From Sulfurihydrogenibium azorense Az-Fu1 (GTDB lineage Bacteria; Aquificota; Aquificia; Aquificales; Hydrogenothermaceae): a stretch of 64,000 nt of DNA. The stretch covers positions 1,424,003-1,488,002 of the forward strand of contig NC_012438.1 in NCBI RefSeq assembly GCF_000021545.1, given 5' to 3'. Below, piece after piece: positions 29,422 to 38,471 of the stretch. The notes below the pieces were generated by a model that saw only the letters and a list, made by a program, of their open reading frames with translations, was not told where the DNA came from and made no database searches. Position numbers and translations under genes: made by a program. Each line of letters begins with the position of its first letter. Position 1 is the first letter of the stretch.

Positions 29422-29736
29422 AAAGGGTTAAATTTTTTACATTTCGGTCATTTGTTTTGCTAACTGTATCAAAGATTTTGATTGGAATGTTTAATTTTAT
29501 TTGTAAAATGTCTATAAACTGGCATTTGTCTTTTTCTTTTCATTTCTTCTTTTATCACATTTACAAATATGCGCATTTTTCTCCCACATAGTTCAGATAT
29601 AACTTTTCAAAAATTTGGCACACTTTTCGGGAAATAATGAGAAAGCTCATCACTACTTGATTATTCAATTTTTATATTTTTTGTGTGTCCCAATGCTCAA
29701 AACCGAAAAATTTCAAAAATTAGTAAACATGATTTT
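29422..29736. other. Non-coding, AT-rich accessory stretch
   Basis: No convincing gene was found here on either strand; short frames are broken by stops. It contains CATCACTACTTGA (29648-29660), repeated exactly at 31061-31073 on the far side of the insertion element, with similar AT-rich sequence after each copy. It probably consists of decayed insertion-element or rearrangement debris. Confidence 0.5.
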
Positions 29737-30058
29737 TCAATAACTTAAAGAGATGAGATCTTTAAGATGTTCGGGGAGTTTTTCTTTAGGGTAGGTTCCT
29801 TGTTTTATCTCCTGAAGATTGTGCCACCACATGTTGGGGTATTTTTTTTCTGCCTTGTAATCGTCGGGATGTACCCACTCAAGGACCTTTTTTAAAAACT
29901 GCCTATCTAACTTTTTAACCTCAGGGTGGTCGTCAAGCCCAAGTTCATGTATCTGGTCCCGAAGGTCATAAAACATCCATCCATTATAGGCGAAAACTTG
30001 TGGATATCTGGAGTTTGGGTATGAAAGTAGAGCGTCATACTCTTCTATAAGATCCTTA
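29737..30058 (-). pseudogene. C-terminal gene fragment cut by the IS982-type element
   Basis: An open frame reads leftward from the left end of the insertion element to a TGA at 29737, giving about 107 residues (KDLIEEYDALLSYPNSRYPQ to the end EHLKDLISLSY). The composition (many Tyr, Trp, Pro, charged residues, e.g. YNGWMFYDLRDQIHELG and KYPNMWWHNLQEIKQ) looks like a true protein. The frame continues into the element to an ATG at 30144, but that extension is translated IS sequence. No matching N-terminal part is visible beyond the right end of the element. I do not recognise the family. It is either a truncated remnant or, less likely, a short intact gene starting within. Confidence 0.55.
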
Positions 30059-30096
30059 ACCCTAATTTCCAATTCGAAAAAAAGATGAAATAAAAA

Positions 30097-30136
30097 ACCT
30101 CCAGTGGTATCATAAAGTAAAACTACCACTGGAGGT
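30097..30136 (+). promoter_or_regulatory. Hairpin that sequesters the transposase ribosome site
   Basis: A perfect 13-bp inverted repeat (30097-30109 with 30124-30136, 14-base loop). Its 3' arm contains the GGAGGT ribosome site (30131-30136) six bases before the transposase ATG at 30143, so mRNA reading through from outside would fold and hide the site. Confidence 0.7.
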
Positions 30137-30142
30137 AAAACC

Positions 30143-30968
30143 ATGACATTTAGAAATTATATCATAAACGTTTATATTTTGACAGATGAAATTCTAAAAC
30201 TCATAAAACATAAACACAAAACAAATAATCCTAAATTCTCTGATGCAGAACTTATAACTCTCATCATATTTTCTATGAGCTTTAGAAAAGGTGATTACAA
30301 AATAACACTTAAGGAATTTAAAGAGAATTACAATGACCTTTTCCCTTATGTTCCTCAATTACCAGCAATAGTAAAAAGAGCTAAAAAACTATATAAACTT
30401 GCTCAAGTAATCTCAATCATTCTTACAAATTTATTTTCTGAGAAGATAACCACAGTATACATAGCAGATACAAAACCAATACCTGTTTGTAAAAATCAAA
30501 GAATGAAAAGAAACAAGAAAGTTTCTGGTAAGTTATACAAAGGAAACAATGCAGCAAAAGAATGGTTTGGTTTTAAAATAAGATTAATAGTGGATTATTA
30601 CAAAAGACCGATAGGATATGAGATTATTCCAGCTTCAAAGCATGATATAAACTTTTTAAAGGAAGTAAAAGAGGACAGTGTTTTGATAGATATATTAAAC
30701 AAAGGGACAATAATAGCAGACAAAGCTTTTAATTCAAAGGATTTAAAAGAAGAATTTAAGAGTTTAGGAATAGAGTTAGAGGCTATAAGAAAGAAGGGGA
30801 AAGTACATCACAAACAAAAGGATAAACAAGAGAATAGAGACAGTATTTAGCAAGTTATACTATATGGGAATAGAGGATATCAGGGCAGTATCTTTAGAAG
30901 GATTTAAAGCTAAGATAAACTTCTTCATTTTAGCTTTAAGTTTTGCTACTTGTCTTGGTTTGTTTTAA
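30143..30968 (+). pseudogene. IS982-family transposase, frameshifted
   Basis: The first frame (30143-30850, 235 residues) has an N-terminal helical DNA-binding part and the start of a DDE domain: D109 in YIADTKPIPVCKNQR and D193 in IIADKAFN, with WFGFKIRLIVDYYKRPIGYE between them as in IS982 transposases. It ends early at TAG. The correct C terminus (KRINKRIETVFSKLYYMG and onward to FATCLGLF, stop at 30966-30968) is encoded in another frame, shifted by one base in the A-rich stretch about 30812-30819. The catalytic Glu (in RIETVFS) lies only in the shifted part, so the unshifted product should be inactive. Programmed shifting cannot be excluded but is not usual for IS982. Confidence 0.8.
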
Positions 30969-31209
30969 AATTATTTAAATTGGAAATTAGAGTTGAGGTT
31001 AATTGCATTGTAGCTCACATAATGCAAATATATTTTCTATTATATTCCCACTTTCACCCGCATCACTACTTGAATATTACAATAATATATTTTCTGTTTT
31101 CACGATGCAAAGCTAAATGATACCTAATATCAATTAGTAAAATTTCTTCATTTCTCAAAAATTTAAGTAGTTTCACTTATTCATCTGTCAAGGTCTTTAA
31201 AATTTTAAG

Positions 31210-31297
31210 CGGAGGAGGAGGGATTCGAACCCCCGGAGGGCTGTCAACCCTCAAGTGATTTCAAATCACCCGCTTTCGTCCACTCAGCCACTCCTCC
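31210..31297 (-). tRNA. tRNA-Ser (anticodon UGA)
   Basis: The minus strand folds into a class II tRNA of 88 bases: acceptor GGAGGAG (31291-31297) pairing with CTCCTCC (31211-31217) and discriminator G at 31210; D arm with GTGGCTGAGTGG; anticodon stem GGTGA/TCACT around TTTGAAA, giving UGA (31261-31263); a long variable arm (GAGGGTTGACAGCCCTC); and T arm GGGGG-TTCGAAT-CCCTC. The long variable arm and G discriminator are serine identity features. The CCA end is not encoded. Confidence 0.97.
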
Positions 31298-31311
31298 ATA
31301 GGTAGATTAAT

Positions 31312-31340
31312 AATATACACCAAACCTTATAAAAATTCAA
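31312..31340 (-). promoter_or_regulatory. Promoter of tRNA-Ser
   Basis: On the minus strand TTGAAT (31335-31340) and TATATT (31312-31317) are separated by exactly 17 bp, placing transcription start about 8 bases before the tRNA 5' end. The overlapping plus-strand TATAAT at 31342-31347 is the likely -10 of the divergent gene at 31379. Confidence 0.6.
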
Positions 31341-31378
31341 GTATAATATTAAAAAATTTTTAACCACAAGGAGTTATT

Positions 31379-31678
31379 ATGCTTGGAGAAACTATCTTAA
31401 AATACTGGAAATTTATCCTTGGTGCTGGAATAATAATGGCAATTGGAGGACTGTTTTTACAGTCTACTTCTACAGTTTTAGGAAAGATAGTTGAGTTTTT
31501 TGGTTTTGCGTTAATAGCTATTGTTGCCTACGTCTTAGGATATAAAAACGCAACTGACGAAGCAGAAAAACAGATTAAAGCAGAGCTTGAAAAACTAGCA
31601 AAACAAGATATAAGATACAAATTTGCATCAGAAAGAGCTATAAAAAACCTTAAAGCACCACTTTCTGGAAAAAAATAA
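31379..31678 (+). CDS. Small membrane protein of unknown function
   Basis: A 99-residue protein with two hydrophobic helices (about residues 11-29 and 34-54, FILGAGIIMAIGGLFL and EFFGFALIAIVAYVLGY) followed by a charged cytoplasmic helix rich in Lys, Glu and Ala. It resembles generic bacterial small membrane proteins; I do not recognise a family. It is preceded by CAAGGAG and a TATAAT at 31342-31347, and followed 19 bases later by gatB, so it leads the gatB-purB-miaB-DUF151 run. Confidence 0.75.
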   Translation: MLGETILKYWKFILGAGIIMAIGGLFLQSTSTVLGKIVEFFGFALIAIVAYVLGYKNATDEAEKQIKAELEKLAKQDIRYKFASERAIKNLKAPLSGKK

Positions 31679-31697
31679 TCTATAAAGAGGTAAAGAT

Positions 31698-33146
31698 ATG
31701 GAGTCAGCTGTAGCGTTAGAAAAAGAGTTTGACGTAGTTATAGGTCTTGAAACCCACGTTCAGATGAGCACAAAAACAAAAATGTTCTGTGGATGTGAAG
31801 TAGAGTTTGGAGCTCCACCTAATACAAACGTATGTCCCGTTTGTCTTGCCCATCCAGGTACTTTACCTGTTATAAACAAAACAGCTGTTGAGTATGCCGT
31901 AAAAGCAGCTTTAGCGTTAAATTGTAAAGTCCACAACCTTTCAATAATGGCAAGGAAAAATTACTTTTATCCAGACCTTCCAAAAGGTTATCAAATATCC
32001 CAGTATGACAAACCCTTAGCAACTGACGGCTACATAGAGATAAAAGTAGGAGACAGTTTTAAAAAGATAAGAATCCACAGACTTCATATAGAAGAAGATG
32101 CTGGAAAAACAATACACGAAGGTAGTAAATCCTACGTAGACTTAAACAGAGCAGGAACACCTCTAATGGAAATAGTTACCGAGCCAGATATATCTTCAGC
32201 TGAAGAAGCAAGGAAGTATTTAGAAAAACTTAGAAACATAATGAGATACATAGGCGTATCAGAAGCTGACATGGAAAAAGGACAACTTAGATGTGATGTA
32301 AACATATCACTAAAACCAAAAGGCTCAAGTCAACTGGGAACGAAAGTAGAACTCAAAAACATAAACTCATTTAGATTTATAGTAAAAGCTATTGAGTATG
32401 AGATAGAAAGACAGGCAAAACTTCTAAAAAAAGGAGAAAAGATAATTCAAGAGACGAGACTCTTTGACCCTGATTCTGGAAAAACTTACACAATGAGAAC
32501 AAAAGAAGAAGCTCATGACTATAGATACTTCCCAGACCCAGACCTTTTACCAATACTACTAAAAGACTCACAGATAGAAGAGATAAAAAATTCCCTTCCA
32601 GAACTTCCAGATCAAAAGTATTACAGATATATCCAATCTTTTAACCTTCCACCTTATGATGCAGAAGTATTAACATCAGACAAAAACCTTGCAAACTACT
32701 TTGAAGAAGTAGTAAAACTCTTCCCACAAAATCCAAAATTAGTCTCAAACTGGATACTAAACGAACTACTTGGAAAACTAAACGAAAAAGGTATAGATAT
32801 AGAAAACTCTCCTATTTCAGCCAATAGTTTAGCAGAGCTTGTATCTCTAATAGCAGATGGAACAATATCAGGAAAGATAGCAAAAGAAGTGTTTGATATT
32901 GCCTTTGAAACAGGTAAATCTCCAAAAACAATAGTAGAAGAAAAAGGATTAAAACAGATATCAAACGAAGATGAAATAAGGTCTATAGTAAAAGCAGTTT
33001 TAGAAAGACATCCAGCAGAAGTAGAAAAATACAAATCAGGAAACGAGAAAATATTAGGATTCTTAGTAGGTCAAATAATGAAAGAAACAAAAGGAAAAGC
33101 CAACCCACAACTTGTTAACAAAATACTAAAAGAGGAGCTCTCATGA
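31698..33146 (+). CDS. gatB: Asp-tRNA(Asn)/Glu-tRNA(Gln) amidotransferase subunit B
   Basis: A 482-residue subunit of the GatCAB complex, which phosphorylates and amidates Glu-tRNA-Gln or Asp-tRNA-Asn. The N-terminal domain has VIGLETHVQMSTKTKMFC, the zinc-site Cys residues in FCGCEV and VCPVCLAHPGTLPV, and the signature YFYPDLPKGYQISQYD. The HDYRYFPDPDLLP block closes the catalytic part, and residues about 330-480 are the GatB/Yqey helical tail. Length is normal. Its stop overlaps the purB start by four bases. gatA and gatC are not in the window. Confidence 0.97.
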   Translation: MESAVALEKEFDVVIGLETHVQMSTKTKMFCGCEVEFGAPPNTNVCPVCLAHPGTLPVINKTAVEYAVKAALALNCKVHNLSIMARKNYFYPDLPKGYQISQYDKPLATDGYIEIKVGDSFKKIRIHRLHIEEDAGKTIHEGSKSYVDLNRAGTPLMEIVTEPDISSAEEARKYLEKLRNIMRYIGVSEADMEKGQLRCDVNISLKPKGSSQLGTKVELKNINSFRFIVKAIEYEIERQAKLLKKGEKIIQETRLFDPDSGKTYTMRTKEEAHDYRYFPDPDLLPILLKDSQIEEIKNSLPELPDQKYYRYIQSFNLPPYDAEVLTSDKNLANYFEEVVKLFPQNPKLVSNWILNELLGKLNEKGIDIENSPISANSLAELVSLIADGTISGKIAKEVFDIAFETGKSPKTIVEEKGLKQISNEDEIRSIVKAVLERHPAEVEKYKSGNEKILGFLVGQIMKETKGKANPQLVNKILKEELS

Positions 33147-34453
33147 TAAAGCGTTATACAAGAGAAAAGATGGGATATATATGGAGTGAGAAGAATAAAT
33201 TTCAAAAGTGGCTTGATGTAGAAATAGCAGTTTGTAAAGCTTGGAATAAACTGGGGAAAATCTCAGATGACGCACTAAAAGAAATTATAGAAAAAACCCA
33301 TATAGACGACCAAACCGTTGAAAAGATACACGAACTTGATAAGATATACAACCATGACGTTTTAGCATTCGTTACAGCCGTAGCCCAACAAGTTGGAGAA
33401 AACGGAAGGTATATACACCTTGGACTTACATCGTCAGACGTTATAGATACAGCCTTAGCCCTCATTATGAGAGAAGCTTTAGATTTACTTATAGAAAGTG
33501 TTGACGAACTTTTAGAAATACTAAAAGAAAATGCCTTTAGATACAAAGATACAGTTATGATGGGAAGGACTCACGGAGTCCACGCAGAGCCAATGGTTTT
33601 TGGTTTAAAGTTTGCCCTGTGGTATGAAGAGTTTAAAAGAAATAAAAAGAGACTCCAAAACGCAAAAGAGACAGTATCAGTAGGAACAATTTCTGGAGCT
33701 GTTGGAACTTACTCAAACATCCCCCCACAACTTGAAGAACTTACCCTTGCAGAACTTGGATTAAAGCCTGAGCCTGTAGCAAACCAAGTCATACAAAGAG
33801 ACAGACATGCAGAGTTTATGACTGCTATGGCAATTACCGCTTCATCTTTAGAAAAGATAGCAGTTGAGATAAGACACCTGCAAAGGACAGAAGTGTTAGA
33901 AGCTCAAGAACCATTTAAAAAAGGACAAAGAGGCTCTTCTGCAATGCCTCATAAAAGAAACCCTATAACCTGTGAAAGAATTACAGGACTTGCAAGGGTT
34001 ATAAGAGCAAATGCAATTCCAGCTATGGAAGATATAGCTCTCTGGCATGAAAGGGACATATCCCACTCATCAGTTGAAAGAGTTATTATGCCTGATAGTG
34101 CTATAGCTTTAGACTACATACTACACCTTACAAAAAACGTCTTAAAAGAGTTAGTAGTTTATCCTGAAAACATGAGAAAAAATATGGATAAATCAAAAGG
34201 ACTATACTTCTCATCAAAAGTGTTGGTTGCTTTGGTAGAAAAAGGATTATCAAGAGATGAGGCTTACGATATAGTTCAAAGAAATGCTATGAAAGCTTGG
34301 GATACAGAAGGCCTTATGTTTAAAGATGCTCTACTACAAGACCCAGATGTTACATCACGCTTGACAAAAGAAGAAATAGACAAAATTTTTAATGTTGGTG
34401 AATTTTTAAAGAATATTGACTACATATACAAAAGAGTTTTTGAAAACAGTTAA
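33143..34453 (+). CDS. purB: Adenylosuccinate lyase
   Basis: A 436-residue member of the fumarase/aspartase superfamily that acts twice in purine synthesis, releasing fumarate from SAICAR and from adenylosuccinate. It contains HLGLTSSDVIDTALAL, MMGRTHGVHAEPMVFG with the catalytic His, and the superfamily signature GSSAMPHKRNP, whose Ser is the general base. Length is typical of the shorter bacterial class. The gene is translationally coupled to gatB by an ATGA overlap and lies 10 bases before miaB. Confidence 0.97.
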   Translation: MIKRYTREKMGYIWSEKNKFQKWLDVEIAVCKAWNKLGKISDDALKEIIEKTHIDDQTVEKIHELDKIYNHDVLAFVTAVAQQVGENGRYIHLGLTSSDVIDTALALIMREALDLLIESVDELLEILKENAFRYKDTVMMGRTHGVHAEPMVFGLKFALWYEEFKRNKKRLQNAKETVSVGTISGAVGTYSNIPPQLEELTLAELGLKPEPVANQVIQRDRHAEFMTAMAITASSLEKIAVEIRHLQRTEVLEAQEPFKKGQRGSSAMPHKRNPITCERITGLARVIRANAIPAMEDIALWHERDISHSSVERVIMPDSAIALDYILHLTKNVLKELVVYPENMRKNMDKSKGLYFSSKVLVALVEKGLSRDEAYDIVQRNAMKAWDTEGLMFKDALLQDPDVTSRLTKEEIDKIFNVGEFLKNIDYIYKRVFENS

Positions 34454-34463
34454 GAGGTAGAGA

Positions 34464-35777
34464 ATGAAGTATTATATAAGAACTTTTGGTTGTCAGATGA
34501 ACGTTAACGACTCTGAAAAGATGGCAGGTATATTAAAAACATTAGGTTATGAACCTGCCCAAGACTGGAAAGAAGCAGATGTTATCTTGGTAAACACCTG
34601 TTCTGTAAGAGAAAAACCAGACCAAAAAGTACTATCAGCTTTAGGAGAGTTTAAAAAGATAAAGAAAGACAAACCTAATGCCATTATAGGCGTTTGTGGA
34701 TGCTTAGCCCAAAGGGCAGGCTACGAAATACTACAAAAAGCACCTTTTATAGATATGGTTTTTGGAACAACTAACATACACCATCTACCCCAGCTTTTAG
34801 AAGAGGCAAAATCTGGAAACAAAGCAGTTGAAATACTTGAAGAGATAGACGAAAACGAAAACCTCTTAGACCAGTTCCCAACTGTTAGGGAAAATAAATA
34901 CACCGCTTTTGTAACCGTTATAAGAGGGTGTGATAAAAAGTGTACTTACTGTATCGTTCCTACGACAAGAGGTAAAGAAAGAAGCCGTAGAATAGGGGAT
35001 ATCTTAAGAGAAGTTCAATTTTTGGTAGAAGATGGTGTAAAAGAGATTCACCTAATAGGCCAAAACGTAACAGCATACGGTAAGGACCTTGGAGACGTTA
35101 AATTCTGGGAACTTCTACAGGCAGTAGCCAGTGTACCAGGTGTAGAAAGAATAAGATTTACAACAGGACATCCAAGAGATTTAGATGAAGATACGATAAA
35201 AGTTATGGCAGACCTACCACAAGTGTGTGAAGCTCTACACCTTCCAATACAGGCAGGTTCTGATAAAGTACTACAAGCAATGGATAGAGGTTATACACAA
35301 AAAGAGTACCTTCAAAAAATAGATCTACTTAAAAAGTACATACCAGATATAGCCTTATCCACTGACATAATAGTAGGATTTCCTGGGGAGACATACGAAG
35401 ATTACCTTGAAACAGTCAAAGTTATAAAAGAAGTAGAGTACGATCAAGTGTTTGCATTTAAATACTCACCAAGACCTGGAACCCCAGCAGCTGATATACC
35501 TATGACAGAATCACCAGAAACTATTTCAAAATGGCTAAACGACTTGATAAACATACAAAAAGATATAACTTTTAAAAAGAACTTATCCTACGAAGGAAAA
35601 ACGGTAGAAGTTTTAATAGAAGAAGTTAACGAGGAAGGTAAACTAACAGGTAGAACGAGAACAAACAAGTTAGTTCATGTAGATGGTCCTCAAGAATACG
35701 TAGGATATATAGTTAACGTAAAAATTGAAAAAGTAAATAGATTTTCTTTAGAAGGAAGAATAAACGGAGGCGATTAA
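34464..35777 (+). CDS. miaB: tRNA methylthiotransferase MiaB
   Basis: A 437-residue radical-SAM enzyme that adds the 2-methylthio group to isopentenyl-adenosine 37 of tRNAs. The N-terminal UPF0004 domain has three Cys for the auxiliary cluster (TFGCQMNVND, VNTCSVRE, GVCGCLAQ), the radical-SAM cluster motif is CDKKCTYC, and the C-terminal TRAM domain occupies about residues 370-437. RTGDP-like family blocks include IRFTTGHPRDLDEDTI and LPIQAGSDKVLQAMDRGYT. The assignment as MiaB rather than MtaB or RimO rests on the N-terminal sequence and the TTRGKERSR block. Confidence 0.95.
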   Translation: MKYYIRTFGCQMNVNDSEKMAGILKTLGYEPAQDWKEADVILVNTCSVREKPDQKVLSALGEFKKIKKDKPNAIIGVCGCLAQRAGYEILQKAPFIDMVFGTTNIHHLPQLLEEAKSGNKAVEILEEIDENENLLDQFPTVRENKYTAFVTVIRGCDKKCTYCIVPTTRGKERSRRIGDILREVQFLVEDGVKEIHLIGQNVTAYGKDLGDVKFWELLQAVASVPGVERIRFTTGHPRDLDEDTIKVMADLPQVCEALHLPIQAGSDKVLQAMDRGYTQKEYLQKIDLLKKYIPDIALSTDIIVGFPGETYEDYLETVKVIKEVEYDQVFAFKYSPRPGTPAADIPMTESPETISKWLNDLINIQKDITFKKNLSYEGKTVEVLIEEVNEEGKLTGRTRTNKLVHVDGPQEYVGYIVNVKIEKVNRFSLEGRINGGD

Positions 35778-35778
35778 G

Positions 35779-36267
35779 ATGATGGTAGAAATGGACGTGC
35801 AAGGAATCACTCTAGACCCAATTTCAAACATGCCGATACTGGTTTTAAAAAGCAAAGAAACCAACGATATTCTCCCTATTTGGATAGGCGTTTTTGAAGC
35901 AAACTCGATAGCTATGTATTTAGAGTGTATGACTTACCCAAGACCTTTAACCTACGATTTGGTAACAGCCTTAATAGAGTCCTTATCTTCAACTGTGGAA
36001 CAAGTAAACATACACACTGTAAAAGATAACACATTTTACGCTTCTATAATATTAAAAGATGCAAACGGTAATACAGTTGAAGTAGATGCAAGACCTAGTG
36101 ATGCCGTTAATATAGCCTTAAGGTCTGGAAGTCCGATATACGTATCTCAAGAAGTTTTAAATCAAGTTAAAAATGGAAACAAAGAGATAGATTTAGAAGA
36201 AGAAGATATAAAAGAGTGGATAGACTCTTTAAAACCAGAAGATTTTGAAAGGAATATTGAGTTTTAA
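35779..36267 (+). CDS. DUF151 bifunctional nuclease-family protein
   Basis: A 162-residue protein of the DUF151/BFN family. Residues about 5-135 form the conserved domain: [44 protein letters not shown] and [22 protein letters not shown], the last being the family's strongest block. Plant relatives have RNase/DNase activity; the bacterial role is unclear. It begins one base after the miaB stop. Its end overlaps the convergent fabH gene by four bases, so there is no room for a shared terminator. Confidence 0.88.
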   Translation: MMVEMDVQGITLDPISNMPILVLKSKETNDILPIWIGVFEANSIAMYLECMTYPRPLTYDLVTALIESLSSTVEQVNIHTVKDNTFYASIILKDANGNTVEVDARPSDAVNIALRSGSPIYVSQEVLNQVKNGNKEIDLEEEDIKEWIDSLKPEDFERNIEF

Positions 36268-37196
36268 AATCTTATAACTACAGCTCCCCACGTTAAACCG
36301 CCACCAAAGGCAGTTAAAAGAATGTAATCACCTCTGTTTATTCTTCCCTCTTTGTAAGCCTCGTACATAGCAATAGGTATAGAGGCTGCACTTGTGTTTC
36401 CATACTTATGAATGTTTACATACACTTTTTCTTTTGGAATTTCTAACTTTTCTGCTAAAGCGTCTATTATTCTAACGTTTGCTTGATGAGGTATTACAAG
36501 TTTTATATCATTTTTCGTTAACCCTGCCTTAGCCAAGGCTTTATTACAGGCTTGTTCCATAGATTTTATGGCATGTTTAAAAGTCTCTCTTCCTTGCATT
36601 CTTAGTTTTTCACCAACTTGACAGTGAAGTAGTTGCCAGTGAGACCCTTCCGATTTCATAACTGTAGAGAGTATATCACTACTATCATCAGATTTAGATA
36701 AAACAACCGACCCAGCACCATCTCCAAATAGAACTGCAGTAGTTCTATCAGACCAGTCTATTATTTTAGAAAAAACTTCACTACCGACAACTAAAACATG
36801 GTTTGCCTTTCCAGATTTTATAAAGCTATCGGCTATCGTAAGACCGTATATAAAACCACTACAAGCAGCTGAAAAATCAAAAGCCATAGGATTTTTACAA
36901 CCTAACTTATCAGACAAAAAACAGGCTGTTGATGGAAATATCATATCAGGGGTAGAAGTTGCAACTAAGATAACGTCTATATCTTTTGGAGATATTCCGG
37001 CCATTTCTATAGCTTCTTTTGAAGAGTGTAAAGCTAAATCACTTGCTTTAACCCATTCATCTGCTATATGTCTTTCTTTTATACCTGTTCTTGTAGTAAT
37101 CCATTCGTCTGATGTATCTAATATTTTCTCTAAATCAAAGTTTGTTAAAACCCTTTCCGGAATGTACATACCAAGACCGGTTATTTTACTGCCCAT
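36264..37196 (-). CDS. fabH: 3-oxoacyl-[acyl-carrier-protein] synthase III
   Basis: A 310-residue condensing enzyme that joins acetyl-CoA with malonyl-ACP to start fatty acid synthesis. The catalytic triad is visible: Cys in [14 protein letters not shown], His in [12 protein letters not shown], and Asn in [13 protein letters not shown]. The beginning [18 protein letters not shown] and TGIKERHI are also typical. The ATG at 37196 falls within the end of plsX (11-base overlap). The plsX-fabH order with rpmF and DUF177 upstream is the classical bacterial lipid-translation cluster. Confidence 0.97.
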   Translation of the reverse strand: MGSKITGLGMYIPERVLTNFDLEKILDTSDEWITTRTGIKERHIADEWVKASDLALHSSKEAIEMAGISPKDIDVILVATSTPDMIFPSTACFLSDKLGCKNPMAFDFSAACSGFIYGLTIADSFIKSGKANHVLVVGSEVFSKIIDWSDRTTAVLFGDGAGSVVLSKSDDSSDILSTVMKSEGSHWQLLHCQVGEKLRMQGRETFKHAIKSMEQACNKALAKAGLTKNDIKLVIPHQANVRIIDALAEKLEIPKEKVYVNIHKYGNTSAASIPIAMYEAYKEGRINRGDYILLTAFGGGLTWGAVVIRF

Positions 37197-38247
37197 TTAA
37201 AACCCCGTTTAAATCATCTTCCTTAGATTTTCTCAACTCTTCCGGAAGTAAAGTATTTATATTATCTAACAACTTTTTATTAAAGTCGTGATTTACAAAT
37301 TCTGATGCAAATCTTAAAGCATTTTTTATAGCTCTTTCGTCAGCTCTTCCGTGGGTTATTATACATGTTCCCTTAGTTCCTAAAAGAGGAGCTCCACCGT
37401 ACTCTGCAAAATCCGCTTTCTTTTTAAATCTCCTTAAAGCAGGAAGCATAAGAGCAGCTCCTATTTTAGAAACTAAACTTTTTTCTACTTCCTCTTTAAT
37501 CATCTCAAGAATTATCATTCCAAGACTTTCACTTGTTTTTAAAACAACGTTTCCCACAAAACCATCACACACAATAACATCAAAATCTCCTGTAAAGATA
37601 TCTCTCCCTTCAGCATTACCTACAAAGTTTAAGTTAGTCATTTTAAGAAGTGGGTAAGTATCTTTAACAAGTTCGTTTCCTTTTCCTTCTTCTTCTCCTA
37701 TACTGAGTATTCCTACACGAGGATTATCTGAAGTCTTAAGTATCTCTTTAACGTAGGTATGTCCCATTACAGCAAAGTAAAGTAGATGTCTTGGTCTACT
37801 GTCAACGTTTGCACCTACATCTATCAAAACAGTCCTACTACCTTTCTTATTAGGAAAAGCCACTGCAATACCGGGTCTCTCTATCCCTTCTGCAGCTCCA
37901 ACTATAAACTTTCCAACACTCATAGCAGCTCCAGTATTTCCCGCCGAAACGAAAGCAGAAGCCTTTCCTTCTCTAACAAGTTTTCCTGCTATATGCATAG
38001 AAGAGTTTCTTTTTTTCCTTAAAGCTATAGAAGGAGATTCGTGCATCTCTATAACTTCTGGAGCATGGACGATTTCTATGGGTAGATTTTCTATTGATAG
38101 GTTATGTTTTTTTATTTCTTGTTTTAAAATCTCTTCGTTTCCTACTAAGTAAACCCCTATTTTGTATTCTTTTGCAAACTCAATGGCACCTTTTATATTA
38201 CAGAGAGGAGCGTAGTCTCCTCCCATTGCGTCAAGGGCTATGTACAC
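37186..38247 (-). CDS. plsX: Phosphate acyltransferase PlsX
   Basis: A 353-residue enzyme converting acyl-ACP to acyl-phosphate for phospholipid synthesis. The N terminus [13 protein letters not shown] is diagnostic; other blocks are [39 protein letters not shown] and [16 protein letters not shown], with [17 protein letters not shown] near the middle. Length is normal. The start is GTG at 38247, immediately after the TAA of rpmF, so translation is coupled. It precedes fabH, with which it overlaps. Confidence 0.97.
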   Translation of the reverse strand: MYIALDAMGGDYAPLCNIKGAIEFAKEYKIGVYLVGNEEILKQEIKKHNLSIENLPIEIVHAPEVIEMHESPSIALRKKRNSSMHIAGKLVREGKASAFVSAGNTGAAMSVGKFIVGAAEGIERPGIAVAFPNKKGSRTVLIDVGANVDSRPRHLLYFAVMGHTYVKEILKTSDNPRVGILSIGEEEGKGNELVKDTYPLLKMTNLNFVGNAEGRDIFTGDFDVIVCDGFVGNVVLKTSESLGMIILEMIKEEVEKSLVSKIGAALMLPALRRFKKKADFAEYGGAPLLGTKGTCIITHGRADERAIKNALRFASEFVNHDFNKKLLDNINTLLPEELRKSKEDDLNGVLNGQ

Positions 38248-38424
38248 TTATACGACCTCAATTACCTCTTTATTTTTGTAGTATCCACAGTGAGGGCAAA
38301 CTCTGTGAGGAGCTTTTGGTTGTCCACACTCAGGGCACAAAGACAACCCGGGCATAGAAAGTTTCCACTGTGCTCTTCTCATTGCTGTTTTAGCTTTTGA
38401 TTTTTTCCTCTTTGGTACTGCCAT
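38248..38424 (-). CDS. rpmF: Ribosomal protein L32
   Basis: A short gene of 58 codons plus stop. The product starts [20 protein letters not shown], the diagnostic L32 beginning, and has a zinc ribbon formed by CPECG and CPHCGYY, in the middle and near the end respectively. The ATG at 38424 is preceded by AAAGGAGG. It stands between DUF177 and plsX, the conserved position of rpmF in many bacteria, and its TAA abuts the plsX GTG. Confidence 0.96.
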   Translation of the reverse strand: MAVPKRKKSKAKTAMRRAQWKLSMPGLSLCPECGQPKAPHRVCPHCGYYKNKEVIEVV

Positions 38425-38471
38425 ATCTAAAAAACCTCCTTTTTCAAAATTAAAACAAATATTATACCAGA

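Larger units (their letters stand above)
30059..30999 (+). mobile_element. IS982-family insertion sequence
   Basis: An element of about 940 bp holding one transposase frame pair. The inner inverted repeat is CTAATTTCCAATT (30062-30074) against AATTGGAAATTAG (30978-30990); both ends can be aligned outwards to ACC/GGT (30059-30061 and 30997-30999) if the left end has lost six bases (TCAACT on the right). No target-site duplication is seen (ATCCTTA on the left, TAATTGC on the right), consistent with rearranged flanks. The element is near tRNA-Ser and lies in the only clearly accessory region of the window. Confidence 0.75.

Noticed and set aside
29500-29590. Short minus-strand frame (MRIFVNVIKEEMKRK and so on) downstream of the quinone reductase gene
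   Set aside because: About 35 codons, bounded by stops, no ribosome site and no recognisable similarity; not supported as a gene.
30059-30144. N-terminal extension of the leftward fragment up to an ATG at 30144
   Set aside because: The extension translates the IS end and the hairpin (VLPPVV, LFHLFFELE), so it is not part of the original protein.
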